64,000 nt of DNA from Staphylococcus taiwanensis (GTDB lineage Bacteria > Bacillota > Bacilli > Staphylococcales > Staphylococcaceae): the NCBI GenBank assembly GCA_020544305.1, contig CP058667.1:930001-994000 (forward strand), in the 5' to 3' direction. Both the position numbers and the translations under genes were made by a program. How positions within the stretch are numbered: the first letter of the stretch is position 1; each line of letters opens with the position of its first letter. A model generated the notes under the pieces. That model had not been told where the DNA came from, made no database searches, and saw only the letters and a program-made list of their open reading frames with translations. Positions 13,811-26,617 of the stretch are shown here, one piece after another.

Positions 13811-14631
13811 TGAAAAAACCTAAAATTGCATTAACCATTGCTGGAACTGACCCTTCAGGCGGCGCAGGGGTCATGGCAGACTTAAAATCGTTTCATGCTT
13901 GTGGTGTATATGGCATGGCTACTATCACTAGCATTGTGGCTCAAAACACTAAAGGAGTTCAACATATTCATAATTTAGAAACAAGTTGGGTTAAAGAACA
14001 GTTAGATAGTGTGTTTGATGATGAATTACCTCAAGCCATCAAAACAGGCATGATTGCTACACATGAGACTATGGAACTTGTCCAAGACTATTTAAAACAA
14101 CATTCTGATATTCCATATGTTATTGATCCTGTTATGTTAGCTAAAAGTGGTGACTCTTTGATGGACGATGCTACAAAAAAACATTTACAAAGCACATTAT
14201 TACCATTAGCTGATGTCGTAACACCTAATATTCCTGAAGCTGAGGAAATTACAGGTTTAACCATTGATACTGAAGAAAACATTCGTAAAGCAGGTCATAT
14301 CTTCATTAATGAAATTGGAAGTAAAGGTGTAGTTATTAAAGGTGGCCATTCAGCAGATTTAAATAACGCTAAAGACTTTTTATTTACTAAAGACGATGTT
14401 TATACATTTGAAAACAAACGATTTGATACACCACATACACATGGTACTGGTTGTACATTTTCAGCAGTAATAACAGCAGAACTTGCTAAAGGGAAATCAA
14501 TTTATGAAGCAGTAAAAAAAGCGAAGAAATTTATTTCGTTAAGTATCGAATACACACCTGAAATTGGTCAAGGTAGAGGTCCTGTAAACCATTTTGCATA
14601 TATGAAGAAAGTAGGTTTAGATGATGAATAA
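13810..14631 (+). CDS. thiD: Hydroxymethylpyrimidine/phosphomethylpyrimidine kinase
   Basis: Phosphorylates HMP to HMP-P and then HMP-PP for thiamine assembly. The 273-residue ribokinase-fold protein shows [20 protein letters not shown] (9-28), DPVMLAKSG (near 107) and the C-terminal [14 protein letters not shown] (the catalytic/anion-hole loop, about 208-221). Start overlaps tenA by one base and its 3' end overlaps thiM by several bases. The family also includes pyridoxal kinase-like paralogues; the operon context supports ThiD. Confidence 0.94.
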   Translation: MKKPKIALTIAGTDPSGGAGVMADLKSFHACGVYGMATITSIVAQNTKGVQHIHNLETSWVKEQLDSVFDDELPQAIKTGMIATHETMELVQDYLKQHSDIPYVIDPVMLAKSGDSLMDDATKKHLQSTLLPLADVVTPNIPEAEEITGLTIDTEENIRKAGHIFINEIGSKGVVIKGGHSADLNNAKDFLFTKDDVYTFENKRFDTPHTHGTGCTFSAVITAELAKGKSIYEAVKKAKKFISLSIEYTPEIGQGRGPVNHFAYMKKVGLDDE

Positions 14632-15415
14632 TCTAGAAAAATTACGCCACGAGAATCCTTTAGTTGTATGCTATACCAATGATGTAGTAAAAAACTTTAC
14701 TGCAAATGGTCTATTAAGTATTGGTGCGAGCCCTGCAATGAGTGAAGCGCCTGAAGAAGCAGAAGAATTTTATCAAGTAGCAGGTGCATTATTAATTAAT
14801 ATAGGAACTTTAACTAAAGCCAATGAAGCGGATATCATTGAAATTGGTAAAATTGCAAATCAACAAGGAACGCCAATTGTGTTTGATCCTGTCGCAGTGG
14901 GTGCCTCAAATTATCGTAAACAATTTTGTCAGAAATTTTTATCAGAAGTAGATGTATCAGTTATTAAAGGGAATGCTTCAGAAATACTAACGTTGGTAGA
15001 CACAACGACTACGATGAAAGGTACAGATGGAGATACTAGTTTAGATCCTATAACTATAGCTAAAAATGCCTATGCTAAACTTAATACGGCAATCGTACTT
15101 ACTGGTAAAGATGACGTTATTGTACAAGATGGTAAAGCTGTGAAATTATCAAATGGCTCACCATTACTGGCTAAGATTACTGGTGCAGGATGTTTACTAG
15201 GCGGAATTGTTGCAAGCTTTCTGTTTAGAGAAACACACCCTACGCTTCAAGTTTTAGAAGAAGCTGTAAGTTATTATAATATTGCTGCTGAAATTGCTGA
15301 AAAAGATAAACAAGTTAAAGGACCTGGTTCTTTCTTACCAAACTTACTAGATCAAATGTACTTAATTGATTATGAAACATATAAGTTACAAGTCAAACGA
15401 CAAGAGGTAGCGTAA
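14624..15415 (+). CDS. thiM: Hydroxyethylthiazole kinase
   Basis: Phosphorylates 4-methyl-5-(2-hydroxyethyl)thiazole for salvage into thiamine. The 263-residue protein has [20 protein letters not shown] near the N-terminus, GNASEI (near 117) and the GAGCLLGG phosphate-binding loop (near 190). Two adjacent ATGs exist at 14621 and 14624; the second gives MNNLEKL, as in relatives. It overlaps thiD by 8 bases, and thiE begins one base after its stop. Confidence 0.94.
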   Translation: MNNLEKLRHENPLVVCYTNDVVKNFTANGLLSIGASPAMSEAPEEAEEFYQVAGALLINIGTLTKANEADIIEIGKIANQQGTPIVFDPVAVGASNYRKQFCQKFLSEVDVSVIKGNASEILTLVDTTTTMKGTDGDTSLDPITIAKNAYAKLNTAIVLTGKDDVIVQDGKAVKLSNGSPLLAKITGAGCLLGGIVASFLFRETHPTLQVLEEAVSYYNIAAEIAEKDKQVKGPGSFLPNLLDQMYLIDYETYKLQVKRQEVA

Positions 15416-15416
15416 T

Positions 15417-16055
15417 ATGTTTAAACCAAGTGATTTAAATGTTTACTTTATATGTGGGAGCCAAGATATTCCGGATAATCAAGATATTAAAACAGTATTA
15501 GCGCAAGCTTTAGAAGCAGGGATAACATTATTTCAATTTCGCGAAAAAGGTCCAACAGCTTTAACTGGTATTGAAAAGGAACAATTGGCAATTGAGTTAC
15601 AAGACATGTGTCGTAGTTATCAAATACCTTTTATAGTGAATGATGATGTTAAATTAGCGGAAAAGATTGATGCAGATGGCATACATGTTGGTCAAGATGA
15701 TGAACAAGTAGCTACTTTTGCTCAACGATTTCAACATAAAATTATTGGCTTGAGTGTCGGTAATGAACAAGAGTATCAAAAATCAGACTTAACGAATGTC
15801 GATTATATTGGTGTAGGACCTATATATGCAACGGGTTCGAAAGACGATGCAAGTGCACCAGTAGGTCCAGAAATGATTACAACATTAAAAGCGTTAAACC
15901 CATCATTACCTATGGTGGCTATTGGTGGAATAACTGTAGATAATGTAGAACCAATTGTTCAAGCCGGAGCTAATGGTATTTCTGTAATCTCAGCTATTGC
16001 ACGTAGTCATAATATTGACAAGACTGTTACCAAATTCCAAAGTTATTTCAAATAA
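15417..16055 (+). CDS. thiE: Thiamine phosphate synthase
   Basis: Joins HMP-PP and thiazole phosphate to give thiamine phosphate. The 212-residue TIM barrel shows FQFREKG (39-45), [10 protein letters not shown] (near 72), DGIHVGQDD (near 87), GPIYATGSK (near 139) and AIGGI (near 167), all standard substrate and Mg2+ contact motifs. Last gene of the riboswitch-controlled operon; no clear terminator hairpin, only a long T-rich stretch at 16063-16080. Confidence 0.95.
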   Translation: MFKPSDLNVYFICGSQDIPDNQDIKTVLAQALEAGITLFQFREKGPTALTGIEKEQLAIELQDMCRSYQIPFIVNDDVKLAEKIDADGIHVGQDDEQVATFAQRFQHKIIGLSVGNEQEYQKSDLTNVDYIGVGPIYATGSKDDASAPVGPEMITTLKALNPSLPMVAIGGITVDNVEPIVQAGANGISVISAIARSHNIDKTVTKFQSYFK

Positions 16056-16143
16056 ATAATAATTTTTTTCTTTTTTTGTTTTCTAGTACACTACGATTAT
16101 GATAAAATAATCCCTATGTGAATATATCAATAGAGGTGGAAAA

Positions 16144-17019
16144 ATGAAGAAGAAAGCGTTACTACCTTTGTTATTAGGGGTAATGGTCTTTTTAGCCGGA
16201 TGTGATTATTCTAAATCTAGTAATAGAGATGGATTTTTCTACAACACATTCGTTGAACCAATGTCTAAAGTCTTACATTGGTTAGGCCATACAGTTTTTA
16301 ATGATGACTACGGTATTGCAATTATCGTATTAGTATTAGTGATTCGTATTATTTTATTACCATTCATGCTTTCAAACTATAAAAATAGTCATATGATGCG
16401 TGAAAAAATGAAAGTAGCTAAACCAGAAGTTGATGGTGTGCAAGAGAAAGTTAAACGCGCACGTACTCAAGAGGAAAAAATGGCTGCAAACCAAGAAATG
16501 ATGGAAGTTTATAAAAAATATGATATTAACCCAATGAAAAGTGCATTAGGTTGTTTACCAGTATTAATCCAAATGCCTATCGTTATGGGATTATACTTTA
16601 CTTTACGATATCGTATTGGTGGCGGAATTGCCGAACATCCTCACTTCTTATGGTTTAACTTAGTACATCCAGATATTTGGATTACAATTATTGCTGGTGT
16701 GCTTTACTTTATCCAGGCTTGGGTATCTAGTAAACAAATGCCTCAAGAACAACGTCAAATGACATATATGATGATGATAGTATCTCCAATTATGATCATA
16801 TGGATTTCATTAAGTTCAGCTTCAGCATTAGGTTTATATTGGTCTGTCAGTGCGGCATTCCTAATTGTTCAAACTTATTTCGCTAATATGTATTATGAGA
16901 AAGTAGCTAAAAGAGAAGTTGCACCAATGATAGAAAAATTTGATGAAAACAATGGTAACTCAAATAAAAAAGGTAAAAACACTCAAGTTGTTTCTAAGAA
17001 TAATAAAAAGAAAAAATAA
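16144..17019 (+). CDS. yidC: Membrane protein insertase YidC (lipoprotein form)
   Basis: Inserts and folds membrane proteins, alone or with SecYEG. The 291-residue protein carries a lipoprotein signal ([20 protein letters not shown], lipid on Cys20), about five membrane segments (near 57-79, 134-154, 172-190, 206-224, 228-246), the conserved cytoplasmic loop with [22 protein letters not shown], and a basic Lys/Asn-rich tail for ribosome contact. A weak sigma-A promoter (TTGTTT 16076, TATGAT 16098) and SD AGAGGTGG lie upstream. Length matches the single staphylococcal YidC/OxaA. Confidence 0.95.
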   Translation: MKKKALLPLLLGVMVFLAGCDYSKSSNRDGFFYNTFVEPMSKVLHWLGHTVFNDDYGIAIIVLVLVIRIILLPFMLSNYKNSHMMREKMKVAKPEVDGVQEKVKRARTQEEKMAANQEMMEVYKKYDINPMKSALGCLPVLIQMPIVMGLYFTLRYRIGGGIAEHPHFLWFNLVHPDIWITIIAGVLYFIQAWVSSKQMPQEQRQMTYMMMIVSPIMIIWISLSSASALGLYWSVSAAFLIVQTYFANMYYEKVAKREVAPMIEKFDENNGNSNKKGKNTQVVSKNNKKKK

Positions 17020-17047
17020 ATTAGTTAAATTGAAACTATAGAGTATA

Positions 17048-17083
17048 AAAGGTCGATATCCTTGCGTAGGGTATCGACCTTTT
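17048..17083. terminator. Bidirectional terminator between yidC and HD-domain gene
   Basis: AAAGGTCGATATCC pairs with GGGTATCGACCTTT, flanked by A and T runs on both sides, between convergent genes. Confidence 0.9.
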
Positions 17084-17084
17084 A

Positions 17085-17726
17085 TTATATATGCCATTCT
17101 TTATAAAATTGATCTAAAAACTGTTCCATAAATTCATGTCGTTCTCTAGCCAATTTCCGACCGGTTTCAGTATGCATTAATTCAGTTAATTTAAGCAATT
17201 TATCATAAAAATGGCGTATAGCAGAAGGCGGTAAAGAAGAAATTGTATTTGGTTTGGGCTGTTCTTTATGAGTGGCTTCAGTCCACATTGGTTCATCAAA
17301 ATGACCTGCAAATTGAAACGTTCGAGCGATACCAATCGCACCTATTGCATCGAGACGATCAGCATCGCGCACTATTTGACCTTCAATCGATAAACGAACG
17401 TTATTATTTTGGCCATTTCGATAACTTAAATTTTGAATAATATGCAAAATATGTTGTTGTGAAGCTTCGTTCAATTCAATTTCAGTGAAAAATGTTTTGA
17501 GTTCTTTGATAGCTAAAGATTTATCCGTTAATTTATCATCTATGACATCGTGTAGTAATGCTGATAAAGTGATGATTGTGATATCGCCTTGTTGTTCTGA
17601 ATGTGCAATTCTTTGTGCAAGTGAAGTTACACGTTCTATATGTGCGATATCATGACCAGAATAATCATTGTCGTGGAAGTGACGCATGTAGTCGTTGGCA
17701 AGGTTAATTTGTTGGTTTAATTCCAT
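17085..17726 (-). CDS. HD-domain phosphohydrolase of unknown substrate
   Basis: A 213-residue metal-dependent phosphohydrolase of the HD superfamily (YedJ-like group). Metal ligands are visible in GHDIAHIERV (24-33), LLHDVIDD (57-64, the HD pair His59-Asp60) and VRDADRLDAIGAIGIAR (119-135). Substrate cannot be deduced; family members act on nucleotides or phosphate esters. The start at 17726 has AAAGGAG seven bases upstream; the frame is open a further 22 codons but that stretch covers the cls terminator hairpin and the SD. It is downstream of cls on the same strand with a terminator between. Confidence 0.88.
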   Translation of the reverse strand: MELNQQINLANDYMRHFHDNDYSGHDIAHIERVTSLAQRIAHSEQQGDITIITLSALLHDVIDDKLTDKSLAIKELKTFFTEIELNEASQQHILHIIQNLSYRNGQNNNVRLSIEGQIVRDADRLDAIGAIGIARTFQFAGHFDEPMWTEATHKEQPKPNTISSLPPSAIRHFYDKLLKLTELMHTETGRKLARERHEFMEQFLDQFYKEWHI

Positions 17727-17750
17727 TATTTTCTCCTTTTCCAAAATAAA

Positions 17751-17795
17751 ATAAAGATGGGTCAACAAAAGCGATAACCTTTGTTGTCTCATCTT
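17751..17795 (-). terminator. Terminator after cls
   Basis: On the minus strand AAGATGAGACAACAAAGG pairs with CTTTTGTTGACCCATCTT, leaving one or two mismatches, followed by TATTTTATTTT. It separates cls from the HD-domain gene. Confidence 0.75.
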
Positions 17796-17797
17796 CT

Positions 17798-19282
17798 TTA
17801 TAAAATAGGTGAAAGCAATTGAGAAATGCCTTCTTTAAATTTAATCCATAAACTGCGTTTGTTATATAATTCTTTTGTTAAGCGATACGATACTTTCATA
17901 TCTTGTATAAATGCTTCTTTAAGATTGCTAGCGATTTCTTCATCGTATATAAAGGCATTTATTTCAAAATTGAGTGTGAAACTACGATTATCCATATTAG
18001 CAGTACCAACAGTAGCAATTTCATCATCAATAATTAACATTTTTGAATGTAAAAAACCATTATCATATTGATAAATTTTTACACCGGCATCTAAAAGTGA
18101 AGCAGCGTTCTTTAATGTTGCCCAATATACAAATGGATGGTCGGGCATACATGGAATCATGATGTTAACCTCTACACCACCTAAAGCAGCGATTTTAATG
18201 GCATCTAAAAATGCTTGGTCCGGTATAAAGTAAGGGGATTGGATATAAATTGAATGTTTAGCAGAAGAAATCATTTTTAAATATCCATATTTTATTTGTT
18301 CCCAATCTTCATCAGGTCCACTTGAAGCAATTTGGACACCGATTGTACCTCCAGAGTTCACATCAGGAAAGTAACGTTCTTGATATTCAATGTAATCACG
18401 TGTAGATTGTGAATTCCAATCTAAAATAAATCTTAGTTCGAGTGCATTGACAGAGTCTCCTTCAAGTCGAAGATGTGTATCTCTCCAGTACCCAAATTTT
18501 TTGTCCTTGCCTAAATATTCATCTCCTACATTAAATCCACCTACATAGCCAATTTTGCCATCAATAATAACAATCTTTCTATGATTACGATTGTTCATAC
18601 GTAAGTTAATTAAGGGGAGTTTTGAAGGGAAGAAAGACTCAACATGTCCACCTTTAGCGCGGAACTGTTTTAAGTCTCTTTTACGTAATAATCTAGAACC
18701 CATATCATCATATAACATCTTTACTTCAATACCTTGATCAAGTTTTTCTTCTAAAGCACTTAGTACGCTAAGTCCTAAATGATCACTTTTGAAAATGTAG
18801 TACTGAATATGTATGTAATCTTGAGCATTTTTAATGTCATTAATTAATGCATCAAATTTTTCATGACCATCGGTATATATTTTGATGCTATTATCTGTAG
18901 TCAAAAATGCTGCGTTATTAAAGAGCAACATACGAACCATTTCTTTAAACTTAACTATTTGATGATTGCCTTTAGAAAAATCATCACTTTCTAACGCTTC
19001 AATCTGTTCATCTACAATCATAGCAAGCCCTTTACGGTCTTCCTTTTTCAATTTAAATATTTGATTACGTTGAATTTGTCGTCCTAATAATAAATATAAT
19101 ATGAAACCTATAATTGGTAAGAATACTAAGACAAGTAGCCAAGCCCAAATAGAACCTGCACTACGTCGTTCTAGGAAGATGATGACAAATGCAAAAATCA
19201 AGTTTAATAGAAAGGCTGTAATTAATATGATATTAATAATCAAAGAAGAATGAACAAATGTCATTGGAAAAATTTCTATCAT
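17798..19282 (-). CDS. cls: Cardiolipin synthase
   Basis: Condenses two phosphatidylglycerols to cardiolipin at the membrane. The 494-residue protein has two N-terminal membrane helices (about 12-37 and 44-66) and two phospholipase D domains with HxKxxxxD signatures: HRKIVIID (His234, Lys236, Asp241) and HSKMLIID (His412, Lys414, Asp419). Start at 19282 has AGGAGG six bases upstream; an in-frame ATG 14 codons earlier lacks support. Staphylococci usually have two paralogues; the 494 length and csoR-side position suggest the Cls2 type, from memory. Confidence 0.93.
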   Translation of the reverse strand: MIEIFPMTFVHSSLIINIILITAFLLNLIFAFVIIFLERRSAGSIWAWLLVLVFLPIIGFILYLLLGRQIQRNQIFKLKKEDRKGLAMIVDEQIEALESDDFSKGNHQIVKFKEMVRMLLFNNAAFLTTDNSIKIYTDGHEKFDALINDIKNAQDYIHIQYYIFKSDHLGLSVLSALEEKLDQGIEVKMLYDDMGSRLLRKRDLKQFRAKGGHVESFFPSKLPLINLRMNNRNHRKIVIIDGKIGYVGGFNVGDEYLGKDKKFGYWRDTHLRLEGDSVNALELRFILDWNSQSTRDYIEYQERYFPDVNSGGTIGVQIASSGPDEDWEQIKYGYLKMISSAKHSIYIQSPYFIPDQAFLDAIKIAALGGVEVNIMIPCMPDHPFVYWATLKNAASLLDAGVKIYQYDNGFLHSKMLIIDDEIATVGTANMDNRSFTLNFEINAFIYDEEIASNLKEAFIQDMKVSYRLTKELYNKRSLWIKFKEGISQLLSPIL

Positions 19283-19407
19283 ATCGAACCTCCTGTTAAT
19301 TAATAAATTCTTGCAATATAACAATGATTTAGTATCTCTTGTTTATAATTGTATCATGGTAAAACGGAAATAGCATGACTGCTTTTGAGAAGAATAAGTT
19401 ATCGTGT

Positions 19408-19436
19408 TTGACGAAAATTAAGGTAAATTATACGAT
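19408..19436 (+). promoter_or_regulatory. Putative csoR promoter
   Basis: TTGACG (19408-19413), 17-base spacer, TACGAT (19431-19436), 30 bases before the csoR start. A Cu(I)-responsive CsoR operator would be expected here, but I could not identify a convincing GC-rich inverted repeat. Confidence 0.55.
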
Positions 19437-19466
19437 ATTATAGTACTAAAAGAAAGGGTGACTACC

Positions 19467-19760
19467 TTGGAAAATCAAGATAATGCACATCATTCCGAAC
19501 AAATTAAATTAAATTTAAAATCGAGATTAAATCGTATTGAAGGACAAGTCAGAGCCATCAACAGAATGATTGAGGAAGATGTATATTGTGACGACGTCTT
19601 AACTCAAATTAGAGCGACGAGATCAGCGCTTAACAGTGTTGCTACTAAATTATTAGATCATCATATGAAAAGTTGTATTATGGATAAAGTAAATAGTGGT
19701 GCACAAGAAGAAGCAATGGAAGAATTACTAGTTACATTTCAAAAATTAATGAAGGATTAG
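19467..19760 (+). CDS. csoR: Copper-sensing transcriptional repressor CsoR
   Basis: Cu(I)-responsive repressor of copper export genes. The 97-residue helical protein has the family start LKSRLNRIEGQVRAINRMI and the three Cu(I) ligands Cys41, His66 and Cys70 (C-x24-H-x3-C). The TTG at 19467 is chosen because AAAGGG is about eight bases upstream and the length then matches S. aureus CsoR; a GTG at 19458 overlaps that SD. The ligand set separates it from the sulfur-sensing paralogue CstR, which lacks the His. csoZ follows after 13 bases. Confidence 0.92.
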   Translation: MENQDNAHHSEQIKLNLKSRLNRIEGQVRAINRMIEEDVYCDDVLTQIRATRSALNSVATKLLDHHMKSCIMDKVNSGAQEEAMEELLVTFQKLMKD

Positions 19761-19773
19761 AGGGAATTTGTAA

Positions 19774-19977
19774 ATGAATAGTGTCATTGAAATTAGTGGA
19801 TTACAAACTTCTGAGCAAGCGCAAGCATTGCAAAAACGCATTTTACAAATGATTGGTGTTGAAAAAGTTGATGTTGATATTAATATGCAAAAAGTGAGTG
19901 TGACTTTTGATACCCCAACAAATTTAAATAGTATTGAAAAAGAAATTTATGATGATGGTTATAAAGTTTTAAATTAA
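19774..19977 (+). CDS. csoZ: HMA-like protein CsoZ lacking the CxxC motif
   Basis: A 67-residue ferredoxin-like (heavy-metal-associated) fold paired with csoR. The usual Cu(I)-binding GMxCxxC near residues 10-15 is replaced by GLQTSEQ, and there is no cysteine in the whole protein, while the fold-specific segments VEKVDVDINMQKVSVTFD and EKEIYDDGYKV remain. In S. aureus a csoR-csoZ pair is known and csoZ was described as a putative copper chaperone. Without Cys, Cu(I) binding would need Met or His residues, or the domain acts through protein contact only. Confidence 0.8.
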   Translation: MNSVIEISGLQTSEQAQALQKRILQMIGVEKVDVDINMQKVSVTFDTPTNLNSIEKEIYDDGYKVLN

Positions 19978-20084
19978 TATAGAACGTTTTTAAATAAAAA
20001 ATTTAGAATTATTTTCAAATTGTGTAGTAAAACTGTTTTAATTGGGGTAGTATATCCTTGAAGTCAAAAAACGAGGTGAAATCC

Positions 20085-20222
20085 ATGAGTAAAACAGATA
20101 AATTACAAAATGTAGTCAAATTATTATCGTCACTTGGTGTAAATATTAAAAAAACAAAATCTCGTTTAGACATAATTAATACTTTACCTGCAACAACGCC
20201 GGCAAGACAAGAACTCAAATAA
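20085..20222 (+). CDS. Small basic protein, 45 aa, function unknown
   Basis: ATG at 20085 with GAGGTG seven bases upstream opens a 45-codon frame ending at TAA 20220-20222 and followed by a strong terminator. The product is helical and basic, with VVKLLSSLGVNIKKTKSR in the middle and NTLPATTPARQELK at the end. It resembles the short hypothetical proteins called Lmo0850 family, from memory. Good SD, compact gene and its own terminator make it likely real. It is unrelated to csoZ just upstream. Confidence 0.7.
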   Translation: MSKTDKLQNVVKLLSSLGVNIKKTKSRLDIINTLPATTPARQELK

Positions 20223-20238
20223 TTTGCAAACTAACAAT

Positions 20239-20278
20239 AAAAACGACTGATACCATTTGTGTGTATCAGTCGTTTTTT
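20239..20278 (+). terminator. Terminator after the 45-aa gene
   Basis: AAAAACGACTGATAC and GTATCAGTCGTTTTT form a 15-bp stem with a nine-base loop, followed by T residues. Confidence 0.92.
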
Positions 20279-20292
20279 GATATAAACCAAAA

Positions 20293-20328
20293 AAGAGATT
20301 AAACAACCTAAGGTTGCTTAATCTCTAT
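20293..20328 (-). terminator. Terminator of rodA
   Basis: AGAGATTAA-ACAACC and GGTTGCTTAATCTCT pair with one mismatch; on the minus strand the stem is followed by TTTTTTGG, so it ends rodA transcription. Confidence 0.8.
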
Positions 20329-20383
20329 ATTAGGACGCATCGGTCCGATTTGACGTAGAGCCAAGAATTCTATTTTTAAAAAA

Positions 20384-21568
20384 TTATTCTTTAAACGTAG
20401 ATTTACGTTGATGGTAGTGGATAGATAGAACAACGCCGATGCCCACCATTAAACTCCATAAAGAACTACCACCATAACTAATAAATGGCAACGGTATACC
20501 TGTTATAGGTAATAGTTGAATCGTCATGCCAATGTTTTGCAAGATATGGAATACAAGCAATGAAATATATCCAATAATAAAAATTTTACTGAAAGGTGAT
20601 TCGACTCTAGTAGCTAATCGAATTAAATGGAAAATGAGTGCTAAAAAGATTAATAATAAAATAACCGCTCCTAAAAATCCCATTTCTTCACCTACGACTG
20701 AGAATATAAAATCTGTATGATTTTCAGGTATATAAACTTCACCATGATTAAACCCTTTGCCGAATAATTGTCCCGAGCCGATAGCTTTTAAAGATTCAGT
20801 TAAATGATAACCATCACCAGCACTATAAGAGTATGGATCTAACCAAGAGCTGATTCGGCCCATTTGATACATTTTAACACCAAGAATACTTTCTATCAGT
20901 GATGGTTTATAAATGATTGCTAAAATAATACTGCCACCTATAACGACAGCTGCAATAAAAATAGGTGCAAGTATACGCCAAGTAATGCCACTCACTAACA
21001 TAATGCCTACTATAATTGCACAAATTACAAGTGTTGTACCCAAGTCATTCTGAAGTAATATTAATGCCATCGGTATAATTGAAACACCAATAATTTTAAA
21101 GAATAGTGTTAAATCCGTTTGAAAAGATTTATGAAAAGTAAATCGATTATGGTTAGCGACGGTCTTCGCTAGAGCTAGTATTAGGATTACTTTCATAAAT
21201 TCAGAGGGTTGAATACTTATAGGGCCAAACGTATACCAACTTTTTGCACCGTTTATAATTGGTGTAATTGGCGTTTCTGGAATAATAAGTAAGCCAATCA
21301 GTAAAACACAAAAGAATATATATAATATGTATGTATTATTTCTGATTTTCTTAGGAGAAATGAACATAATAATAAGTGCAATGATAGCTCCTAAAATATA
21401 ATAGATGATTTGACGAATACTAAAATTGGCGCTATATTGGCCACCGCCCATAGCTGAACTAATTGTCGTTACACTAATAATTGCTAATACTATTAGTAAT
21501 GCAATGAGTATCCAGTCGATTTTACGTAACCAATGTTTGGTAGGTTGTTGACGGGATGAATATTTCAT
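20384..21568 (-). CDS. rodA: SEDS-family peptidoglycan glycosyltransferase RodA
   Basis: Polymerises glycan strands from lipid II with a partner class B PBP. The 394-residue protein has about ten membrane helices and SEDS signatures: GAKSWYTFGPISIQPSEFMK (split around residue 110), LLQNDLGTT (near 174), EDH-like loop HGEVYIPENHTDFIFSVVGEEMGF (near 280-303, with the catalytic-type Asp) and C-terminal LPITGIPLPFISYGGSS. Start 21568 has AAGGAG seven bases upstream. The neighbourhood with divergent ddl-murF matches rodA rather than ftsW in staphylococci. Confidence 0.9.
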   Translation of the reverse strand: MKYSSRQQPTKHWLRKIDWILIALLIVLAIISVTTISSAMGGGQYSANFSIRQIIYYILGAIIALIIMFISPKKIRNNTYILYIFFCVLLIGLLIIPETPITPIINGAKSWYTFGPISIQPSEFMKVILILALAKTVANHNRFTFHKSFQTDLTLFFKIIGVSIIPMALILLQNDLGTTLVICAIIVGIMLVSGITWRILAPIFIAAVVIGGSIILAIIYKPSLIESILGVKMYQMGRISSWLDPYSYSAGDGYHLTESLKAIGSGQLFGKGFNHGEVYIPENHTDFIFSVVGEEMGFLGAVILLLIFLALIFHLIRLATRVESPFSKIFIIGYISLLVFHILQNIGMTIQLLPITGIPLPFISYGGSSLWSLMVGIGVVLSIHYHQRKSTFKE

Positions 21569-21589
21569 GAGAAAACTCCTTAAATTCAA

Positions 21590-22993
<1,404 letters not shown>

Positions 22994-23008
22994 GAGAGGA
23001 ATTCAACT

Positions 23009-24364
23009 ATGATTGAAGTATCATTAAAACAAATTCAAGATTGGATACCTTGTGAAATTGAATCGCAATATTTAGGAAGAACAATAAAAGGTGTAACTAT
23101 TGATTCACGTTCCGTTAATGAGGATATGCTATTTATTCCTTTTAAAGGTGAGAACGTTGACGGACACCGTTTTGTTTCTCAAGCATTAAATACAGGTGCA
23201 GGTGCTTCTTTTTATGAAAAAGGGCACGATATTGATGAAAATATAAACGGACCTATTATTTGGGTTGAAGATACACTTGTAGCGTTACAACAACTTGCTA
23301 AAGCATATCTAAAATATGTGAATCCTAAAGTTATTGGTGTAACTGGTTCGAACGGCAAAACGACAACTAAAGATATGATTGAAAGTGTCTTACACACGCA
23401 TTTTAAAGTAAAAAAAACACAAGGAAATTATAATAATGAAATTGGTTTGCCTTTAACCATACTAGAACTTGATGCGGATACTGAGATTTCAATATTAGAA
23501 ATGGGAATGTCAGGCTTTCATGAAATAGAACTACTATCGACTATTGCAGAACCAGATATCGCTGTTATTACAAATATTGGTGAATCACATATGCAAGATT
23601 TAGGATCTCGCGAAGGTATTGCTAAAGCAAAATCTGAAATTACTATCGGACTTAAACCAGGTGGAACTTTCATTTACGATGGTGATGAACCTTTACTTAA
23701 ACCACATGTTGAAAAAGTACAAAATGCTAAACTCGTAAGTGTAGGATTAGATTCAAATAACAAGTTAGTTTGTAAAGTTGAAGATAGTAAAAATGACGGA
23801 ATTGCTTTTACAGTAAATAATACAGAGCATTACGAATTGCCAATTTTAGGAATTCATAATATGAAAAATGCAGCAATTGCTATTGCAATTGGACATGAAT
23901 TAGGACTGAATTATGAAACAATTCAACATAATATTAATCATGTACAATTAACAGGTATGCGTATGGAACGTCACGTAACTAATGACGATATTACTATTAT
24001 TAATGATGCTTATAATGCAAGCCCTACAAGTATGAAAGCAGCTATTGACACTTTAAGTAATATGAAAGGACGCAGAATTATTGTACTTGCAGATTCATTA
24101 GAACTTGGAGATAATAGCCGTCAAATGCACGAAGACGTTGGTGCACATCTTGAAGGGAAAGGTATTCATACCTTATTAACTTATGGATCTGATGCTAAAT
24201 TCATCAGTGATGTAGGTGAGCAATTTGTTGATGAAGCAGCTTACTTTTCAGATAAAAATGAGCTAACGAAATATTTAAAAACTTATTTAGAACCACATGA
24301 TAAAGTTTTAGTTAAAGGCTCACGAGGAAATAAACTAGAAGAAGTTGTAAATGAACTTATTTAA
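23009..24364 (+). CDS. murF: UDP-N-acetylmuramoyl-tripeptide--D-alanyl-D-alanine ligase
   Basis: Adds the D-Ala-D-Ala dipeptide made by Ddl to the UDP-MurNAc-tripeptide, finishing the cytoplasmic precursor. The 451-residue Mur ligase has the P-loop GSNGKTT (113-119), the substrate loop [13 protein letters not shown] (near 139), the metal-linked region [10 protein letters not shown] (near 189) and the C-terminal domain [13 protein letters not shown] (near 331). It is coupled to ddl, with a terminator after it. Confidence 0.96.
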   Translation: MIEVSLKQIQDWIPCEIESQYLGRTIKGVTIDSRSVNEDMLFIPFKGENVDGHRFVSQALNTGAGASFYEKGHDIDENINGPIIWVEDTLVALQQLAKAYLKYVNPKVIGVTGSNGKTTTKDMIESVLHTHFKVKKTQGNYNNEIGLPLTILELDADTEISILEMGMSGFHEIELLSTIAEPDIAVITNIGESHMQDLGSREGIAKAKSEITIGLKPGGTFIYDGDEPLLKPHVEKVQNAKLVSVGLDSNNKLVCKVEDSKNDGIAFTVNNTEHYELPILGIHNMKNAAIAIAIGHELGLNYETIQHNINHVQLTGMRMERHVTNDDITIINDAYNASPTSMKAAIDTLSNMKGRRIIVLADSLELGDNSRQMHEDVGAHLEGKGIHTLLTYGSDAKFISDVGEQFVDEAAYFSDKNELTKYLKTYLEPHDKVLVKGSRGNKLEEVVNELI

Positions 24365-24396
24365 ATAATTTTTAAAATTTAAACTTTTTAAATTAT

Positions 24397-24443
24397 ACAA
24401 GTTATTCAAAGGGAAGTTAAACCCGTGAATAGCTTGTTTTTTT
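24397..24443 (+). terminator. Terminator after murF
   Basis: ACAAGTTATTCA (24397-24408) pairs with TGAATAGCTTGT (24426-24437) with one mismatch, followed by TTTTTTT. Confidence 0.82.
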
Positions 24444-24628
24444 ACTTATTTTCTAAAGAAAAAGTACATAAAATGAAAACGCTATTATTTATAAAACTGC
24501 TAAATATATAGTTGAAGTCAGGAATTGCTTTATTGCGATATATATTTTTAGGTGGTACTATATAGAAGTTGACGTAATAAGAAGACCTTATATACACAAA
24601 CGTATATTGATAAATTAAGAAAGTTTAA

Positions 24629-26158
<1,530 letters not shown>

Positions 26159-26210
26159 TATGATATACAAATAAGTTTATCATCTTCAAATATATAAACA
26201 TACTAAGATT

Positions 26211-26257
26211 AGCTGTGAAGAGATCTATGACGATAGATTTCTTCACAGCTATTTTTT
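26211..26257 (+). terminator. Terminator after cshA
   Basis: AGCTGTGAAGAGATCTA pairs with TAGATTTCTTCACAGCT (one mismatch) around a six-base loop, followed by a T run. Confidence 0.9.
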
Positions 26258-26266
26258 ATAGTTGTA

Positions 26267-26470
26267 GAGCCTGGGACATAAATAACATAATAATGCTATT
26301 TTGCAAATTCGCAGTAGCTGACTGAACTGAGAAGGCGCTTAAATCAAACTTTTCTCAGTTCTAGTCATCATTGCGGGCGGGGCCCCAACAAAGAGAATTT
26401 CATCAAGAAATTCTACAAGCAAAGCAAGCTGGAGTGGACGACGAATTTAAAAAAATTCTGTCCCACTCTC
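26267..26470. repeat. STAR-like intergenic hairpin repeat
   Basis: A roughly 200-base element starts GAGCCTGGGACATAAAT and ends with the near-complementary AATTCTGTCCCACTCTC, so the ends can pair. Inside are CTGACTGAACTGAGAA, a GGGCGGGGCCCCAACAAAGAGAA block that resembles the GC-rich core of staphylococcal STAR elements (as I recall them), and an inner hairpin AGAATTTC/GAAATTCT. GC content is well above its surroundings. Similar units occur at many intergenic sites in staphylococcal genomes; only one copy is present in this window. Confidence 0.65.
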
Positions 26471-26617
26471 TCTTTTGGTTCTATGCAAATATGGAGGGAA
26501 AAGTTTTTGTAAGTCATAATTAAATAAGTAGAGCTATATTCATTAATAGAAATGTATGACATATTTAGAAGTACAGTGATTATGATATACTAAAGAAAAA
26601 TTGTGAAGGAGTTTGTT

